Virus record (IMG/VR): IMGVR_UViG_3300021425_000057
Location: 1-47,804 of that record
Strand: one strand, 5' to 3'
Origin: a virus
Length of the DNA stretch: 47,804 nt
In this document: positions 9,701-17,081 of the stretch, piece by piece
Numbering within the stretch: the first letter of the stretch is position 1
How the letters are laid out: every line of letters begins with the position of its first letter
The notes under the pieces: generated by a model
Told to the model about the DNA's origin: nothing
Databases searched by the model: none
What the model saw: only the letters and a program-made list of their open reading frames with translations
Program-made: the position numbers and the translations under genes

Positions 9701-11047
9701 GGTAGAGTGGGCATCGGGACAACCAATCCAGCTTACCACATTCACGGATTGTCAGCAGAGTCAGGATGGGGATACTCTTTCCAAAACGCAACAGGCGATG
9801 AAGACGTAAATGTTTATATGTCTCACGGTGCAGGATATGGTATAGCTGTAGACTCTACAGAAAACTCATCTGATAAGTACTTACTTAAACTATCAGGAGG
9901 AACAGGTGGCGGAACTGGAATTGGAACCGCAACCAGAATGATAGTTACAGCAGCAGGCAACGTTGGTATTGGAACGACTAGTCCAGCACAAAAGTTACAC
10001 ATTTTTGGAGGTAATGCGTCAATAGATAACTCAACTGATGTTTCATTGATTTTTGCAAAATCAGGTGTTAGTAAATACGAATGGTATTTAGACAATGCTG
10101 CAAATAATTTTGGTTTATATGATAGGGGCAATTCAGCCTGGAGACTTAACGTAAATAATACAGGTAACGTAGGTATTGGTACTACTAGTCCTTCATCCAA
10201 ATTAGAAGTAAGTGGTTCTACTTTGACAGAATTAAAAGTTACTGAAAGTGGAAGCTCGGTAACAACAATGGTTCAATCGTCTACTTCTTATGGGTGGGTT
10301 GGAACCAAGACAAACCACACTATGTACATTGGCGCCAATGATGGTGCTAAGATAACAGTATTAACTTCAGGCAACGTTGGTATTGGGACTACGAGTCCAG
10401 ATTATAAGCTTGATGTAGCAGGCAACATAAAACTATCGGGTTACATTGTAGACAGTAATAGTGAGATTATTGACTTTGCAGTAAACGACTTAAAAGTTCA
10501 GGGCAAGCATATCAATGCAGAGTTTGGCGTTTGGGCTAGGTCTTATGGCACCACTAGACAAATGGGTATTGATGGTGGAGCATCATATATGGGCTTGTAT
10601 ACTAGCGGTACGGAGAAAGTTCGTATAGACACTTCGGGCAACGTTGGTATCGGGACAACATCTCCTGTGGCTAAACTAGACGTTAATGGTGCTACGAGAA
10701 TCGGTGGTAAGACTACATACACTAAAGGATACGCTTCGCTTAATACAACAGGTAATGCTGTTGCAGGTCTTGGGACTTCTGGTAACGGAGCTTCAGCAAG
10801 ATTTGTATTTGAGATACACGGTGGAGCGGGTGAATACCAGAGAGTAGTATACGCTTGTTACAACGCTAGCGGTAACTGGTATCCAACAAAAGTTATAGAT
10901 GAAGGCACAAATGCATTTGACGTAACCGATTCAGGTAATGGAACGACTGTTACCTTTACATTCAAAGCAAGAACAGCTTCACAGGCTTATAGCCCTTATG
11001 TAACAATAGAACACGTGGGTGCAGCAATAGACACACAATACTTATAA
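3800..11047 (+). CDS. Giant tail fibre 1, repeat-built (2415 aa)
   Basis: The N-terminus (residues 1-60) has the PVEGQIYYDT...YWNGANWI pattern found at the virion-proximal end of many marine phage fibres. Residues about 360-530 contain YadA-head-like repeats (NIAIGEGAM, GSLALGKNSL), which form trimeric left-handed beta rolls in adhesins. From about residue 548 to 2280 there are roughly twenty copies of a G-N-V-G-I-G-T-T-S-P-x-x-K-L-x-V motif, often preceded by ERMRI, separated by 60-150 variable residues. The last ~125 residues form a different C-terminal domain (to DTQYL) with no S74 signature. The protein is probably a trimeric receptor-binding or stalk fibre. Composition varies between modules, suggesting mosaic assembly. 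Confidence 0.82.
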   Translation: MAKKFYTDINLLKNELQNAAIQNLAEAPTDPVEGQIYYDTVDDEIKYWNGANWITVGTTGSEEGEGITITADNTDPDFGDIEISIRNAENLTDDTVSKWDDTNAQFVDSVITSTGTNVGINNDSPSVALDVTGDTKFSGDSDFLDGDYIVKELPSFSMGAGGVNDEYLVICKQVVAIPSEEELEEGESQSDYYQDATGVTGRIYFSRGSAGSFNNNGYIDIVAQVSKDSGNVNNFDLSEFRIVGDSLFFTQIEEIDIDGVKYLALKARPSGGGSINHFFFVGNLSDDGADTNILTRVRASDETVTVTDPQPSGFPITPYIRQNENGYTGINRTAPIYWLDIDADNIRVGLHTIGSGASDQKDNIAIGEGAMAADAGDGSLALGKNSLNVSTGAAVVGLGEDTLRYSANASYALSVGTSAGMRDNATQNTFIGSYAGPYYTELTGGYNTMLGSQAGIQMNGAAAKNTGIGNGALYYLTTGSDNTTLGQASGSGITTGTGNIMIGIGNNGVTTGSYNVVIGKITGLPTDLSNTIILADGESNERMRIDSTGNVGIGTTSPSDKLDVHGIIAIDSAALIDKDGNKVIIGDIDAVDDIGFLDLNTADASTRVFLDDSGHVGINTDNPLVDLHVVGELLGNTDGDSLTHVTIEGERHHLDVKEVRTATLEEQDWKSTTLKLQLRVDSTNHQSIDFVSDDSFQEHIDILTGNQVFNTRFTADGKVGIGTDSPIAKLSVLSASTGYSSDSQIKVSDGSTSYYGGLSFDDAGSTRLSVRNSYDGTGSIVGFGFGGSSDKVQVINGTGLIVNEGKLLIGTTSSIHGSADLQIVGATGNYARIAMKDSDGTNQLAFIDEIGGSLNFTSQDGTSNGTIKLIGFDGTTSTTRMIVDADGNVGIGTTSPAQKLHVSGGHLQLDDTYKIQWGGTNARIDGSDASDYIRLWTSDTERMRIDSSGNVGIGTTSPNALLEISRGDSGQTTAVAGGDNLILSDSSNGGMSIFTPSTALGSIFFGDESDSDVGWIRYNHTNDYMLIGTGGGTRVTIKNNGLINLGAYGAGYLKSDASGNITVDSDTIEDTLDSVTDRGNTTTNNITVNDISVSGGIINLGTANTSSGHINSYENMTFNIDSDNDDTNRYFAWYTNGNAGGGSEIMRLTEAGNIGIGTTSPEVNLQVGDGTDNSKIRSYFSDGEYTEVTGYGINFSRQYAQINPVNDATQYLYIGDNSFSYAGIYTDAANHRFGYNTDTFVTINSSGNVGIGTTSPNDKLVVAGIIKSIGGTNNGKFAQIYVNDSYAYYTTNAGVIYMSTELQVNSGKIGSYDEDLSLETSGTTRITVSNTTGNVGIGTASPDSTLHVDGTIRFVNSGFAGFEAHNTNGTWESFIGTETGGGGNRYNSASSQHTFYNNSTAVMRINSSGNVGIGTASPSEKLHVSGNVRIEGDLTVNGSYTQIDTDVNTTEQWNVTNDGTGPAVTINQTGSQDIMDVQDDGTSVFYIEDGGNVGIGTTDPSTKLEISGASGQKIRIKSTKTSLAADELVGAFEGYKTDGSTNGPGVFGSLNIYSQDLGGASYVTLNTSASDGNNVERLRIKSNGSVLLSSYGNNNFTGTAAYALAVDSSGNVIETAVQGSPTGGSGTGNYLAKWETSSTLTDSPIYDNGGNIGIGTASPSHLLNLNSTDSNLVALTIDNSNTDDSGAETSEIRFRHYRSYVPGQNDAGSIIVGKEQAWDQAGDRNSYMSFGTRRGSDAVVEKMRITSAGNVGIGTTSPGEKLDVVGNIKSQYNGNNYSRLGQNSSGGYIQAYSGAVEKIMFRSYGDSFINGGNVGIGTTAPRSGYKLTLDKSTNVSGEFVGISIEEAGGTGYGYIRSEDQLTPDTSFVIGHTSRVLTFETGSTERVRIDNSGNLGIGTTSPQTELHVKGNNGWGEVRIEGQTFASGHGASLEFYSEGTALADIYASTDKHLYFRTNGTNERMRITSAGRVGIGTTNPAYHIHGLSAESGWGYSFQNATGDEDVNVYMSHGAGYGIAVDSTENSSDKYLLKLSGGTGGGTGIGTATRMIVTAAGNVGIGTTSPAQKLHIFGGNASIDNSTDVSLIFAKSGVSKYEWYLDNAANNFGLYDRGNSAWRLNVNNTGNVGIGTTSPSSKLEVSGSTLTELKVTESGSSVTTMVQSSTSYGWVGTKTNHTMYIGANDGAKITVLTSGNVGIGTTSPDYKLDVAGNIKLSGYIVDSNSEIIDFAVNDLKVQGKHINAEFGVWARSYGTTRQMGIDGGASYMGLYTSGTEKVRIDTSGNVGIGTTSPVAKLDVNGATRIGGKTTYTKGYASLNTTGNAVAGLGTSGNGASARFVFEIHGGAGEYQRVVYACYNASGNWYPTKVIDEGTNAFDVTDSGNGTTVTFTFKARTASQAYSPYVTIEHVGAAIDTQYL
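5444..10670 (+). repeat. Dispersed coding repeat, about 19 copies, in fibre 1
   Basis: Copies of a roughly 25-30 bp sequence close to GGCAACGTAGGTATCGGGAC followed by TACTAGTCC encode GNVGIGTTSP. DNA identity in the core is far higher than in the intervening segments, and many copies carry ACTAGT. Spacing is irregular, about 180-450 bp. Confidence 0.85.
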
Positions 11048-11056
11048 TCATAAACA

Positions 11057-14000
11057 ATGGCGGAAAATAAGAACATTAATGCTCAGTTAACTATAAAAGC
11101 TAACTCAACTAATTCTATCAGCTTTGCTGATGATGGAGCGTTTACAGTATTAAACGCAGATGCTGTATTAAGGGTTAATCAAAGAATAGAGGTGTGGGGT
11201 GGAGGTTCTGGTAAACAGTACCTTGATGTAAGAGATCAGAGCGGTAATGTTAAAATAATGCTTAACGCTGAAGATAATTCTTACTTCGCAGTTAACAACG
11301 TTGGTATCGGGACAACTAGTCCAGGGGCTAAACTTGAGGTTAATGGCGATGGGACAAATACTGGTGGTATTGCATTAAGAGAAGGAACTAATCAAGTTCA
11401 TTATATATATACAGACGGTCCTTATCAGTACAACCTTATTGGTTCATCATCTCCTAATTGGCGATGGGGGCAACAAGGCGGTGATGTTAAAATGGCTCTT
11501 AATAATAATGGCTTAGGTATCGGGACTACTAGTCCAGATGCTCCTTTAACTGTACACAGCTCTACAGACCCTGAGATTAGATTCGGTTACTCTTCTAGTC
11601 AAGACCACAGAATAGTTTGGGACAGCTCTAAGGTTTATATCCACGCAGATCCTGAAAATGCAAATGCGAGTTCAGCTATAGGTCTAGGGGTAGACGGCAC
11701 TATAGGGTTGCTTATGGACAATGAACACGATGTGGGTATCGGAACTACTAGTCCTAACACTAGACTTCACGTAGCAGATAGTACTACTGGAGTTATTATG
11801 AGAATTCAAAACTCTAGTGCTGGGGAAGAATCCTCTTTGAGGTTCCAAGCTTTGAGCAGTACTTCTACACAAGAGTACGCTGATATTGCTTTAGACCCAC
11901 AAGCAGGTTCAGGGGCATTAGTGTTCAGAAACCCATACACTTCTGAACGTATGCGTATTGATGGTAGTGGCAACGTAGGTATCGGGACAACTAGTCCTAG
12001 TACTTCTTTACACGTTGTTAAGGACGCTTCTTGGGAGGTAGCTAGATTTGAAGCGGATTCTTACCCAACAGCTACAGTATACTCTCAAGCGGCAGCCAAG
12101 TACGCACAGCTTAACATTTACGACACTAGAATCAATTCTGAGCCTACGATGGAGTTGCGTGCTGACACACCGCATTTTAATATAAGACTTGATGATACGG
12201 GTAACGTTCTAACTATACTTGACGGAGGCAACGTTGGTATTGGCACGACTAGTCCATCATATAAATTAGATGTTGCAGGTGATATTTATATTAGTAATGG
12301 CGAATCACTATACTTAGGCAACGCTAATAGCAGAATATCCTCTAACTCTTCAAGCGACATACTTTACTTCCCTAATAATGACCACATTTTTGGTTCGGTA
12401 ATTAGTGGAGCTGACGTAGAGCGTATGCGAATTACTGAAGCTGGCAACGTAGGTATTGGAACTACTAGTCCAGACGAAAAGTTTGTAGTATCGGATGGAG
12501 CAAATATTAATTTTAAAGTTGGTCAACTATCACATCAAACAGTAGCTAATCCAGGGGTAGGTTTTACTTTTAGTAGAACAAGCTCAGATGCTCCTTTAAT
12601 GGCTATGGGTGTACTAGAAGATGACGACTTAGGGGTAATGTCTAGGAATACTATACAGTTCCTTACTGGAGGTACTAATAATTATCAATATACTACCGAA
12701 CGTATGCGTATACACGCAGACGGTAATGTTTCTGTAGGTACAACGAATGCATATGCTAGATTCAGCGTAAAAGCTACTTCGCATAACAACGGTATATCTG
12801 TAAACAGACAAGCAGATAATACAGCAGCAATTTACATTGGTAATGATGGCGGTAACAATCCAATATTAGCAGCTAATAATGCTGATATGCTGTTCGGTAG
12901 AGATTTGTCAGGTACGTTTACAGAACGAATGAGGCTTACTAATGATGGTAATCTAGGTATCGGGACGACTAGTCCACAAGCTGCGTTACACATTAATAAT
13001 TATAATCTTCCTCAATTACTATTAGATGGTGGTGATGATTCAACTGGTGATATTGTAGTTCCTAATGGAGAAATCTTACAGATAGGGCATTGGAATACTG
13101 GGACTTCTACCTATACTGATAGATTTAGGATTATAGCCAACGGTAACGTTGGTATTGGTACTACTAGTCCAGGGGCTAAGCTGGATGTTGCAGGGTCTAT
13201 AGGCGTTACATCCGGAGATACCTTTGGATATGACAATAGTGGCGCTGCTATTTATATGAATACGGCAGGGGTAGGATTGTCTGGTAAGTTTGCAACAAAT
13301 GGATATTCAAGAAATCTTATTAGGTCTGACGGCTCTGCTACTATACAAATAGGGGATAACACATCTCTGATTAGCCTTATTAAAGTGCAAGCAGGTAGTA
13401 GTGGTGTAGATGGTGTAGTATCATTCTTGACTAAGAACTCTGAAAGAATGCGTGTCCATCACGATGGCAACGTAGGTATTGGTACTACGAGTCCGTCTTA
13501 CAAATTAGATGTATCTGGAGACGCAGGGATTGGAGGTACGCTATACAGCAATGACATTGAAGTAGACGGTGGGAATCAAATTGTAGTAAACAATTCTGCA
13601 TCTGCTGGGCATATTACTATCGGTGGTATTCAAAACGAAGCTGAAAACGGATATATGCGTGGTAACGTGCGCTTTAGCCGTGATGATGACCAAATAACTT
13701 ACGACAATGTAAACAACGTGTTTGTACACGCTGGAGGCAGTTCTACTGATTGGTCTATGATTGCTCACCATAGCGATGGGATGAGAATATATAGCGGTGC
13801 GTCTGACTCATCTGGATGGTCTAAGTCTTACACAGACTTTAAAACCGACTATATGTCTATTTATATAAATAACAGCGGTAACGTAGGTATCGGCACTGAT
13901 AGTCCTAGTCAGAAGCTTCACGTTGAAGGAGGAAATATATTAGTTGGTACTGATAGTGGTGACCCTTTCAATGCTAGTGCATTGGTAGGAATACAAGGTA

Positions 14001-15214
14001 CAACAGCTGCATACTTTCAAGCTAAGACAAATACTAGTGGTACCGCGGGGTTGTTATTGGGGGATACAGATGATGATTATCACGCTGGGTTAATATATAA
14101 TAATAGCACTAGCGCATTTACATTTAACGCTGGCAATAGTACACGTTTAACGATTGATGGGACATCCGGTAACGTAGGTATCGGGACTACTAGTCCTACT
14201 TACAAGCTAGATGTAAACGGTGGAATAAGGACATCATCAGTAACGGGTCCAGGTATATTAGATTTAGTAGCACCTACTAGTTTTTTAAGATTTCAAGCAA
14301 ACGCTAATAACATTTTTTATGATGCTGGTGGTAACCACTACTTCAGAACAGCCTCAGGAGCTTCTACTTCTATGATTGTTACCTCAGCAGGCAACGTTGG
14401 TATTGGTATCGGAACTACGAGTCCTTCTAGTAAGCTACACGTACAAATACCAACATCAAATAATGGAAGCAGACAAGAAATACAACGTTGGGTTAACACA
14501 GGACAAAACAGCGTTAGTCTTTTTGCATATGGAGGATCTATAGATTTAATACAAATAGGCGCTTGGAACTCAGAGCAAAACATTGCGATTGTAACAGAAG
14601 CTCTAACTTCTATGTCCGCCACAACCGCTAAGGGCATTTATATCAAATCTGGAGGCAACGTAGGTATTGGTACTACTAGCCCTTCTCATAAATTAGATGT
14701 AAACGGAGACATAGCTGTTAAAGGTGCATCAATTATAAATAAAGCCTCTGCTGCACTAGTTATAGGAGACATAGCAGGTACTGATTCCGTAACAAACTTA
14801 ACGCTTACTACAGCTGGTAGAAACACTGAAGTATTCTTAGACGATGCTGGTAATGTCGGAATCAACGACACCACACCTTCATACGCCCTTGATGTAACTG
14901 GAACTATCCGTGCTACAGGTGATGTAATTGCTTACTCGGATGCTCGTGTTAAAGAAAACGTAGAAACGATCCCTAACGCACTTGACAGGGTTAAGGCTAT
15001 GCGAGGTGTCGGATACAACAAGATAGGCTCTGAGGAGCGTTCTATTGGTGTTATAGCGCAAGAGATGCTTGATGTTATGCCAGAGGTTGTACATACAGAC
15101 GACCAAGGAATGCATTCTGTGGCTTACGGCAACCTTGTAGGTGTACTCATTGAAGCGATGAAAGAACAGCAACAACAGATTGACGAACTAAAAGCAATTA
15201 TTGCGAACAGATGA
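11057..15214 (+). CDS. Giant tail fibre 2 with C-terminal S74 self-cleaving chaperone
   Basis: This 1385-residue protein carries about fifteen GNVGIGTTSP-type repeats from residue 80 onward, paralogous to those of the preceding fibre. It ends in an intramolecular chaperone domain of the peptidase S74 (endosialidase-tail) family. Ser1294 and Lys1299 in the segment YSDARVKEN have the same spacing as the known Ser-Lys catalytic dyad, and GVIAQEM and a final coiled coil (EQQQQIDELKAI) follow. In this family the C-terminal part guides trimer folding and then releases itself by cleavage before the Ser; here about 92 residues would be removed. The gene starts 9 bases after fibre 1 and ends in an ATGA overlap with the endonuclease gene. 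Confidence 0.88.
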   Translation: MAENKNINAQLTIKANSTNSISFADDGAFTVLNADAVLRVNQRIEVWGGGSGKQYLDVRDQSGNVKIMLNAEDNSYFAVNNVGIGTTSPGAKLEVNGDGTNTGGIALREGTNQVHYIYTDGPYQYNLIGSSSPNWRWGQQGGDVKMALNNNGLGIGTTSPDAPLTVHSSTDPEIRFGYSSSQDHRIVWDSSKVYIHADPENANASSAIGLGVDGTIGLLMDNEHDVGIGTTSPNTRLHVADSTTGVIMRIQNSSAGEESSLRFQALSSTSTQEYADIALDPQAGSGALVFRNPYTSERMRIDGSGNVGIGTTSPSTSLHVVKDASWEVARFEADSYPTATVYSQAAAKYAQLNIYDTRINSEPTMELRADTPHFNIRLDDTGNVLTILDGGNVGIGTTSPSYKLDVAGDIYISNGESLYLGNANSRISSNSSSDILYFPNNDHIFGSVISGADVERMRITEAGNVGIGTTSPDEKFVVSDGANINFKVGQLSHQTVANPGVGFTFSRTSSDAPLMAMGVLEDDDLGVMSRNTIQFLTGGTNNYQYTTERMRIHADGNVSVGTTNAYARFSVKATSHNNGISVNRQADNTAAIYIGNDGGNNPILAANNADMLFGRDLSGTFTERMRLTNDGNLGIGTTSPQAALHINNYNLPQLLLDGGDDSTGDIVVPNGEILQIGHWNTGTSTYTDRFRIIANGNVGIGTTSPGAKLDVAGSIGVTSGDTFGYDNSGAAIYMNTAGVGLSGKFATNGYSRNLIRSDGSATIQIGDNTSLISLIKVQAGSSGVDGVVSFLTKNSERMRVHHDGNVGIGTTSPSYKLDVSGDAGIGGTLYSNDIEVDGGNQIVVNNSASAGHITIGGIQNEAENGYMRGNVRFSRDDDQITYDNVNNVFVHAGGSSTDWSMIAHHSDGMRIYSGASDSSGWSKSYTDFKTDYMSIYINNSGNVGIGTDSPSQKLHVEGGNILVGTDSGDPFNASALVGIQGTTAAYFQAKTNTSGTAGLLLGDTDDDYHAGLIYNNSTSAFTFNAGNSTRLTIDGTSGNVGIGTTSPTYKLDVNGGIRTSSVTGPGILDLVAPTSFLRFQANANNIFYDAGGNHYFRTASGASTSMIVTSAGNVGIGIGTTSPSSKLHVQIPTSNNGSRQEIQRWVNTGQNSVSLFAYGGSIDLIQIGAWNSEQNIAIVTEALTSMSATTAKGIYIKSGGNVGIGTTSPSHKLDVNGDIAVKGASIINKASAALVIGDIAGTDSVTNLTLTTAGRNTEVFLDDAGNVGINDTTPSYALDVTGTIRATGDVIAYSDARVKENVETIPNALDRVKAMRGVGYNKIGSEERSIGVIAQEMLDVMPEVVHTDDQGMHSVAYGNLVGVLIEAMKEQQQQIDELKAIIANR
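11294..14682 (+). repeat. Dispersed coding repeat, about 14 copies, in fibre 2
   Basis: The same core as in fibre 1 (encoding NVGIGTTSP) recurs through fibre 2. One copy, at 14399-14410, contains a tandem 6-base unit (GGTATT GGTATC) that adds an extra Gly-Ile. Confidence 0.82.
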
Positions 15215-15825
15215 TTCACTTGTATTTAAAGATATCACCAAAAGGTAAAAAATACTTAGGCAAAACAATTAAAGATCCATATACATATATGGGTAGCGGA
15301 AAAGTATGGAAGAGACACATAACTAAGTACAGCTACACAAAAGATGATATAGATACATATGTTCTTTATAGTGATTCAGATTCAAAAAGATTTGCTTACT
15401 ATGCCAAAAAAATATCTTTATGTTTAGATATTATTAATGATTCAACTTTTTGTAACATAACTATTGAAGAAGGTCAAGGAGGAACAACTTGGAATTGCAT
15501 TTCAGAACAAGGTAAAAGGAATTTTATAGAATCCACAAAAAGACCTAAAACGGAAGAACACAAAAGAAAAATAGGGTTATCCTCAAAAGGAAGAGATGGT
15601 TATGGACATAAACCAGTTTGTCAATACACACTTGAAGGTGATTTAATTAAAGTTCATAGATCAATATCTGATGCTCTTAGATATATAGGGAAAAACCCAA
15701 GAAACGCATCTGAAATAAGAGAGGTTATAAACGGGGGGAGATACAGAAAAACTAGAGGTAAAAGAATATTTGTAAAAAGAACCAAAGCTTTTGGCTATAA
15801 ATGGAGAGACTATGTTACAAAGTAG
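15211..15825 (+). CDS. Free-standing homing endonuclease, GIY-YIG-like with NUMOD3 and NUMOD1
   Basis: This 204-residue protein begins HLYLKISPKGKKYLGKT, a divergent GIY-YIG-type nuclease start (YLGKT at 15-19 in the YIG position), followed by DPYTYMGSGKVWKRHI, as in phage homing endonucleases. Residues ~105-127 (RPKTEEHKRKIGLSSKG) match the NUMOD3 DNA-binding repeat, and ~135-190 (VCQYTLEGDLIKVHRSISDAL) match NUMOD1. Base composition is markedly more A/T-rich than in the flanking fibre and collar genes, a sign of transfer. The start overlaps the fibre 2 stop (ATGA) and the end overlaps the next gene by 14 bases. It probably cuts related phages at this fibre-collar junction and spreads by repair. 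No intron is evident. Confidence 0.78.
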   Translation: MIHLYLKISPKGKKYLGKTIKDPYTYMGSGKVWKRHITKYSYTKDDIDTYVLYSDSDSKRFAYYAKKISLCLDIINDSTFCNITIEEGQGGTTWNCISEQGKRNFIESTKRPKTEEHKRKIGLSSKGRDGYGHKPVCQYTLEGDLIKVHRSISDALRYIGKNPRNASEIREVINGGRYRKTRGKRIFVKRTKAFGYKWRDYVTK

Positions 15826-16294
15826 TGGAGAGATAAAGATGTCTCAGATAAACACAGAGTTGGGGCGGTCTAGTACCGCTACCATCTCTCTTGATGACGC
15901 AGAAAACGGCACATACGCTACGATAAATACCGCTTCCTCTTCTTATCCTAACGCTAGTAACCCTGCGGCTATGAGTGAATGGTACAGCTATGACCATAGT
16001 GCAGCTTCAGGATACGAAGGAAGAATTTCAGGAAGAGCAGAAAGCGCTAGTAATGAAGCTTGTGAGGGACTTGAGGTAGAAACAACTGTTTACAAGAACG
16101 GTACTTCTTCAACTCCAGCTATTGGTGATCAGTTATTTACAAATACAGGGCTAACTACAGATTTAATTCCTGGTGACGGCTTTGGAGCTTGGTACAAGTA
16201 CGAAGATGTTGATGGCGGTAATGTGCCTTATGCTGTGTATCTGCTAGAGGGTTCTAACGGAGAGTGCTACATTGAGTCTGTATCAGCTTGTTAA
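15812..16294 (+). CDS. Tail/collar-type structural protein
   Basis: The N-terminus MLQSSGEIKMSQINTELG is the standard opening of many phage tail or collar proteins (often L-Q-S-S-G-x-I-x-x-x-x-I). An upstream ATG at 15791 lies inside the endonuclease gene; the conserved opening places the true start at 15812, giving about 160 residues. The rest is Ser/Asn/Gly-rich with a W-Y-K-Y segment and two conserved-looking cysteines near the C-terminus (GECYIESVSAC). It probably decorates the tail or collar. It must have been adjacent to fibre 2 before the endonuclease gene arrived. Confidence 0.6.
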   Translation: MLQSSGEIKMSQINTELGRSSTATISLDDAENGTYATINTASSSYPNASNPAAMSEWYSYDHSAASGYEGRISGRAESASNEACEGLEVETTVYKNGTSSTPAIGDQLFTNTGLTTDLIPGDGFGAWYKYEDVDGGNVPYAVYLLEGSNGECYIESVSAC

Positions 16295-16301
16295 AATTAA
16301 T

Positions 16302-16309
16302 TATCTTTG
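16302..16309 (+). promoter_or_regulatory. -7 box TATCTTTG
   Basis: Exact TAnnTTTG match, 29 nt before the ATG at 16339. The downstream leader (GTAACGTTATAAC) resembles the one after the next promoter at 16727-16734. Confidence 0.6.
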
Positions 16310-16338
16310 TAACGTTATAACATAAAACATTTTTAAAA

Positions 16339-16704
16339 ATGCCTAACACTTACACTTGGGACTGTCGCACAGTAGACACGTACCCATCTCACACAGACGA
16401 ACAAGATCCTGCAAACACAGAGTCAGACGTAGTATACAACGTACACTGGCGAGTAACAGGTTCGGACGGTACTAATTCAGCTACCGTAATCGGTACACAA
16501 ACTCTAGAGACTTCTGACCTAGGGGCTTTTACTGCTTTTGATTCAGTAACACATCAGAATATGATTGACTGGACCAAGGCTGCTATGGGTACTGAGCGTG
16601 TATCTGAACTAGAGGCTTCTCTAGATTCACAGCTGACAGAATTGGCTAGCCCAAGCTCTGTAACACGCACTATTGCAGAACCAGAAGAGGAAGCTGCCGA
16701 ATAG
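16339..16704 (+). CDS. Small conserved phage protein (DUF7936-like), probably virion-associated
   Basis: This 121-residue protein begins TYTWDCRTVDTYP, then has a strand-rich segment VVYNVHWRVTGSDGTNSAT and a helical MIDWTKAAMGTERVSELEASLDSQL. That order is typical of a small family widespread in marine phages near fibre genes, which I associate with DUF7936; this naming is from memory. The C-terminus is acidic (EPEEEAAE). It has its own promoter and is followed by another separately promoted small gene. Its role is unknown, but the position suggests a minor structural or assembly protein. Confidence 0.55.
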   Translation: MPNTYTWDCRTVDTYPSHTDEQDPANTESDVVYNVHWRVTGSDGTNSATVIGTQTLETSDLGAFTAFDSVTHQNMIDWTKAAMGTERVSELEASLDSQLTELASPSSVTRTIAEPEEEAAE

Positions 16705-16726
16705 TCAGGTAAATAGATATTTGCAT

Positions 16727-16734
16727 TATCTTTG
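16727..16734 (+). promoter_or_regulatory. -7 box TATCTTTG
   Basis: Exact TAnnTTTG match, 31 nt before the ATG at 16766. The leader contains the palindromes GTTAATTAAC (16741-16750) and TTAAATATTTAA (16751-16762), both A/T-rich. Confidence 0.6.
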
Positions 16735-16765
16735 TACCACGTTAATTAACTTAAATATTTAAACT

Positions 16766-17023
16766 ATGGCTGACAAAGCTAAACTCACGGAAGAGGAACT
16801 AAAGTCTATCCAGACTGCGGTATCTAACCTCAATCAAGCTAAGACTATTCTTGGCGATTTGTCTAACCAAGCGTACAAAGCACAGCTTCAAGTAGTCTCT
16901 ATGGAAGAGGCTATGGCTGCTGCACAGAAGTCACTTGAAGACACTTACGGATCAATCTCTGTAGACCTCAACACTGGGGAGTACGAAGAGGTTGTAGAAG
17001 AAGCCGAGACAGTAGAAGAATAA
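16766..17023 (+). CDS. Small acidic coiled-coil protein, unknown function
   Basis: This 85-residue protein is not recognised. It is predicted to be helical for most of its length (KLTEEELKSIQTAVSNLNQAK, AQLQVVSMEEAMAAAQKSLED) with an acidic tail rich in Glu (EEVVEEAETVEE). A small helical acidic protein could be an assembly chaperone, but nothing in the sequence shows this. It is a single-gene transcription unit with its own -7 box at 16727 and a terminator at 17050-17080. Confidence 0.6.
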   Translation: MADKAKLTEEELKSIQTAVSNLNQAKTILGDLSNQAYKAQLQVVSMEEAMAAAQKSLEDTYGSISVDLNTGEYEEVVEEAETVEE

Positions 17024-17049
17024 CTTCACTCGCAACACACTTACAATGA

Positions 17050-17080
17050 GAGGGTTACAGAAATGTAGCCCTCTTTTTTT
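17050..17080 (+). terminator. Intrinsic terminator running into a promoter
   Basis: The 9-bp stem GAGGGTTAC / GTAGCCCTC (one G-T wobble) with loop AGAAAT is followed by seven T. The -7 box of the next gene begins two bases after the T tract. It shares the 12-base core TACAGAAATGTA with the terminator at 20840-20869. Confidence 0.85.
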
Positions 17081-17081
17081 A

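Noticed and set aside
9823-10200. Antisense ORFs in the fibre genes with repeated VVPIPTLP segments
   Set aside because: They are the reverse reading of the VGIGTT repeats and have no start signals or independent support.
5444-14682. Regularly recurring short DNA repeat resembling a CRISPR array
   Set aside because: Copies lie in one frame of two protein genes, at irregular spacing of 180-450 bp, and encode a known fibre motif.
3800-15214. Fibre genes as targets of a diversity-generating retroelement
   Set aside because: No reverse transcriptase gene or template repeat was found in the window.
15211-15825. Group I intron carrying the homing endonuclease
   Set aside because: Both neighbours are complete genes with intact ends and no conserved intron core was seen, so a free-standing gene is the simpler reading.
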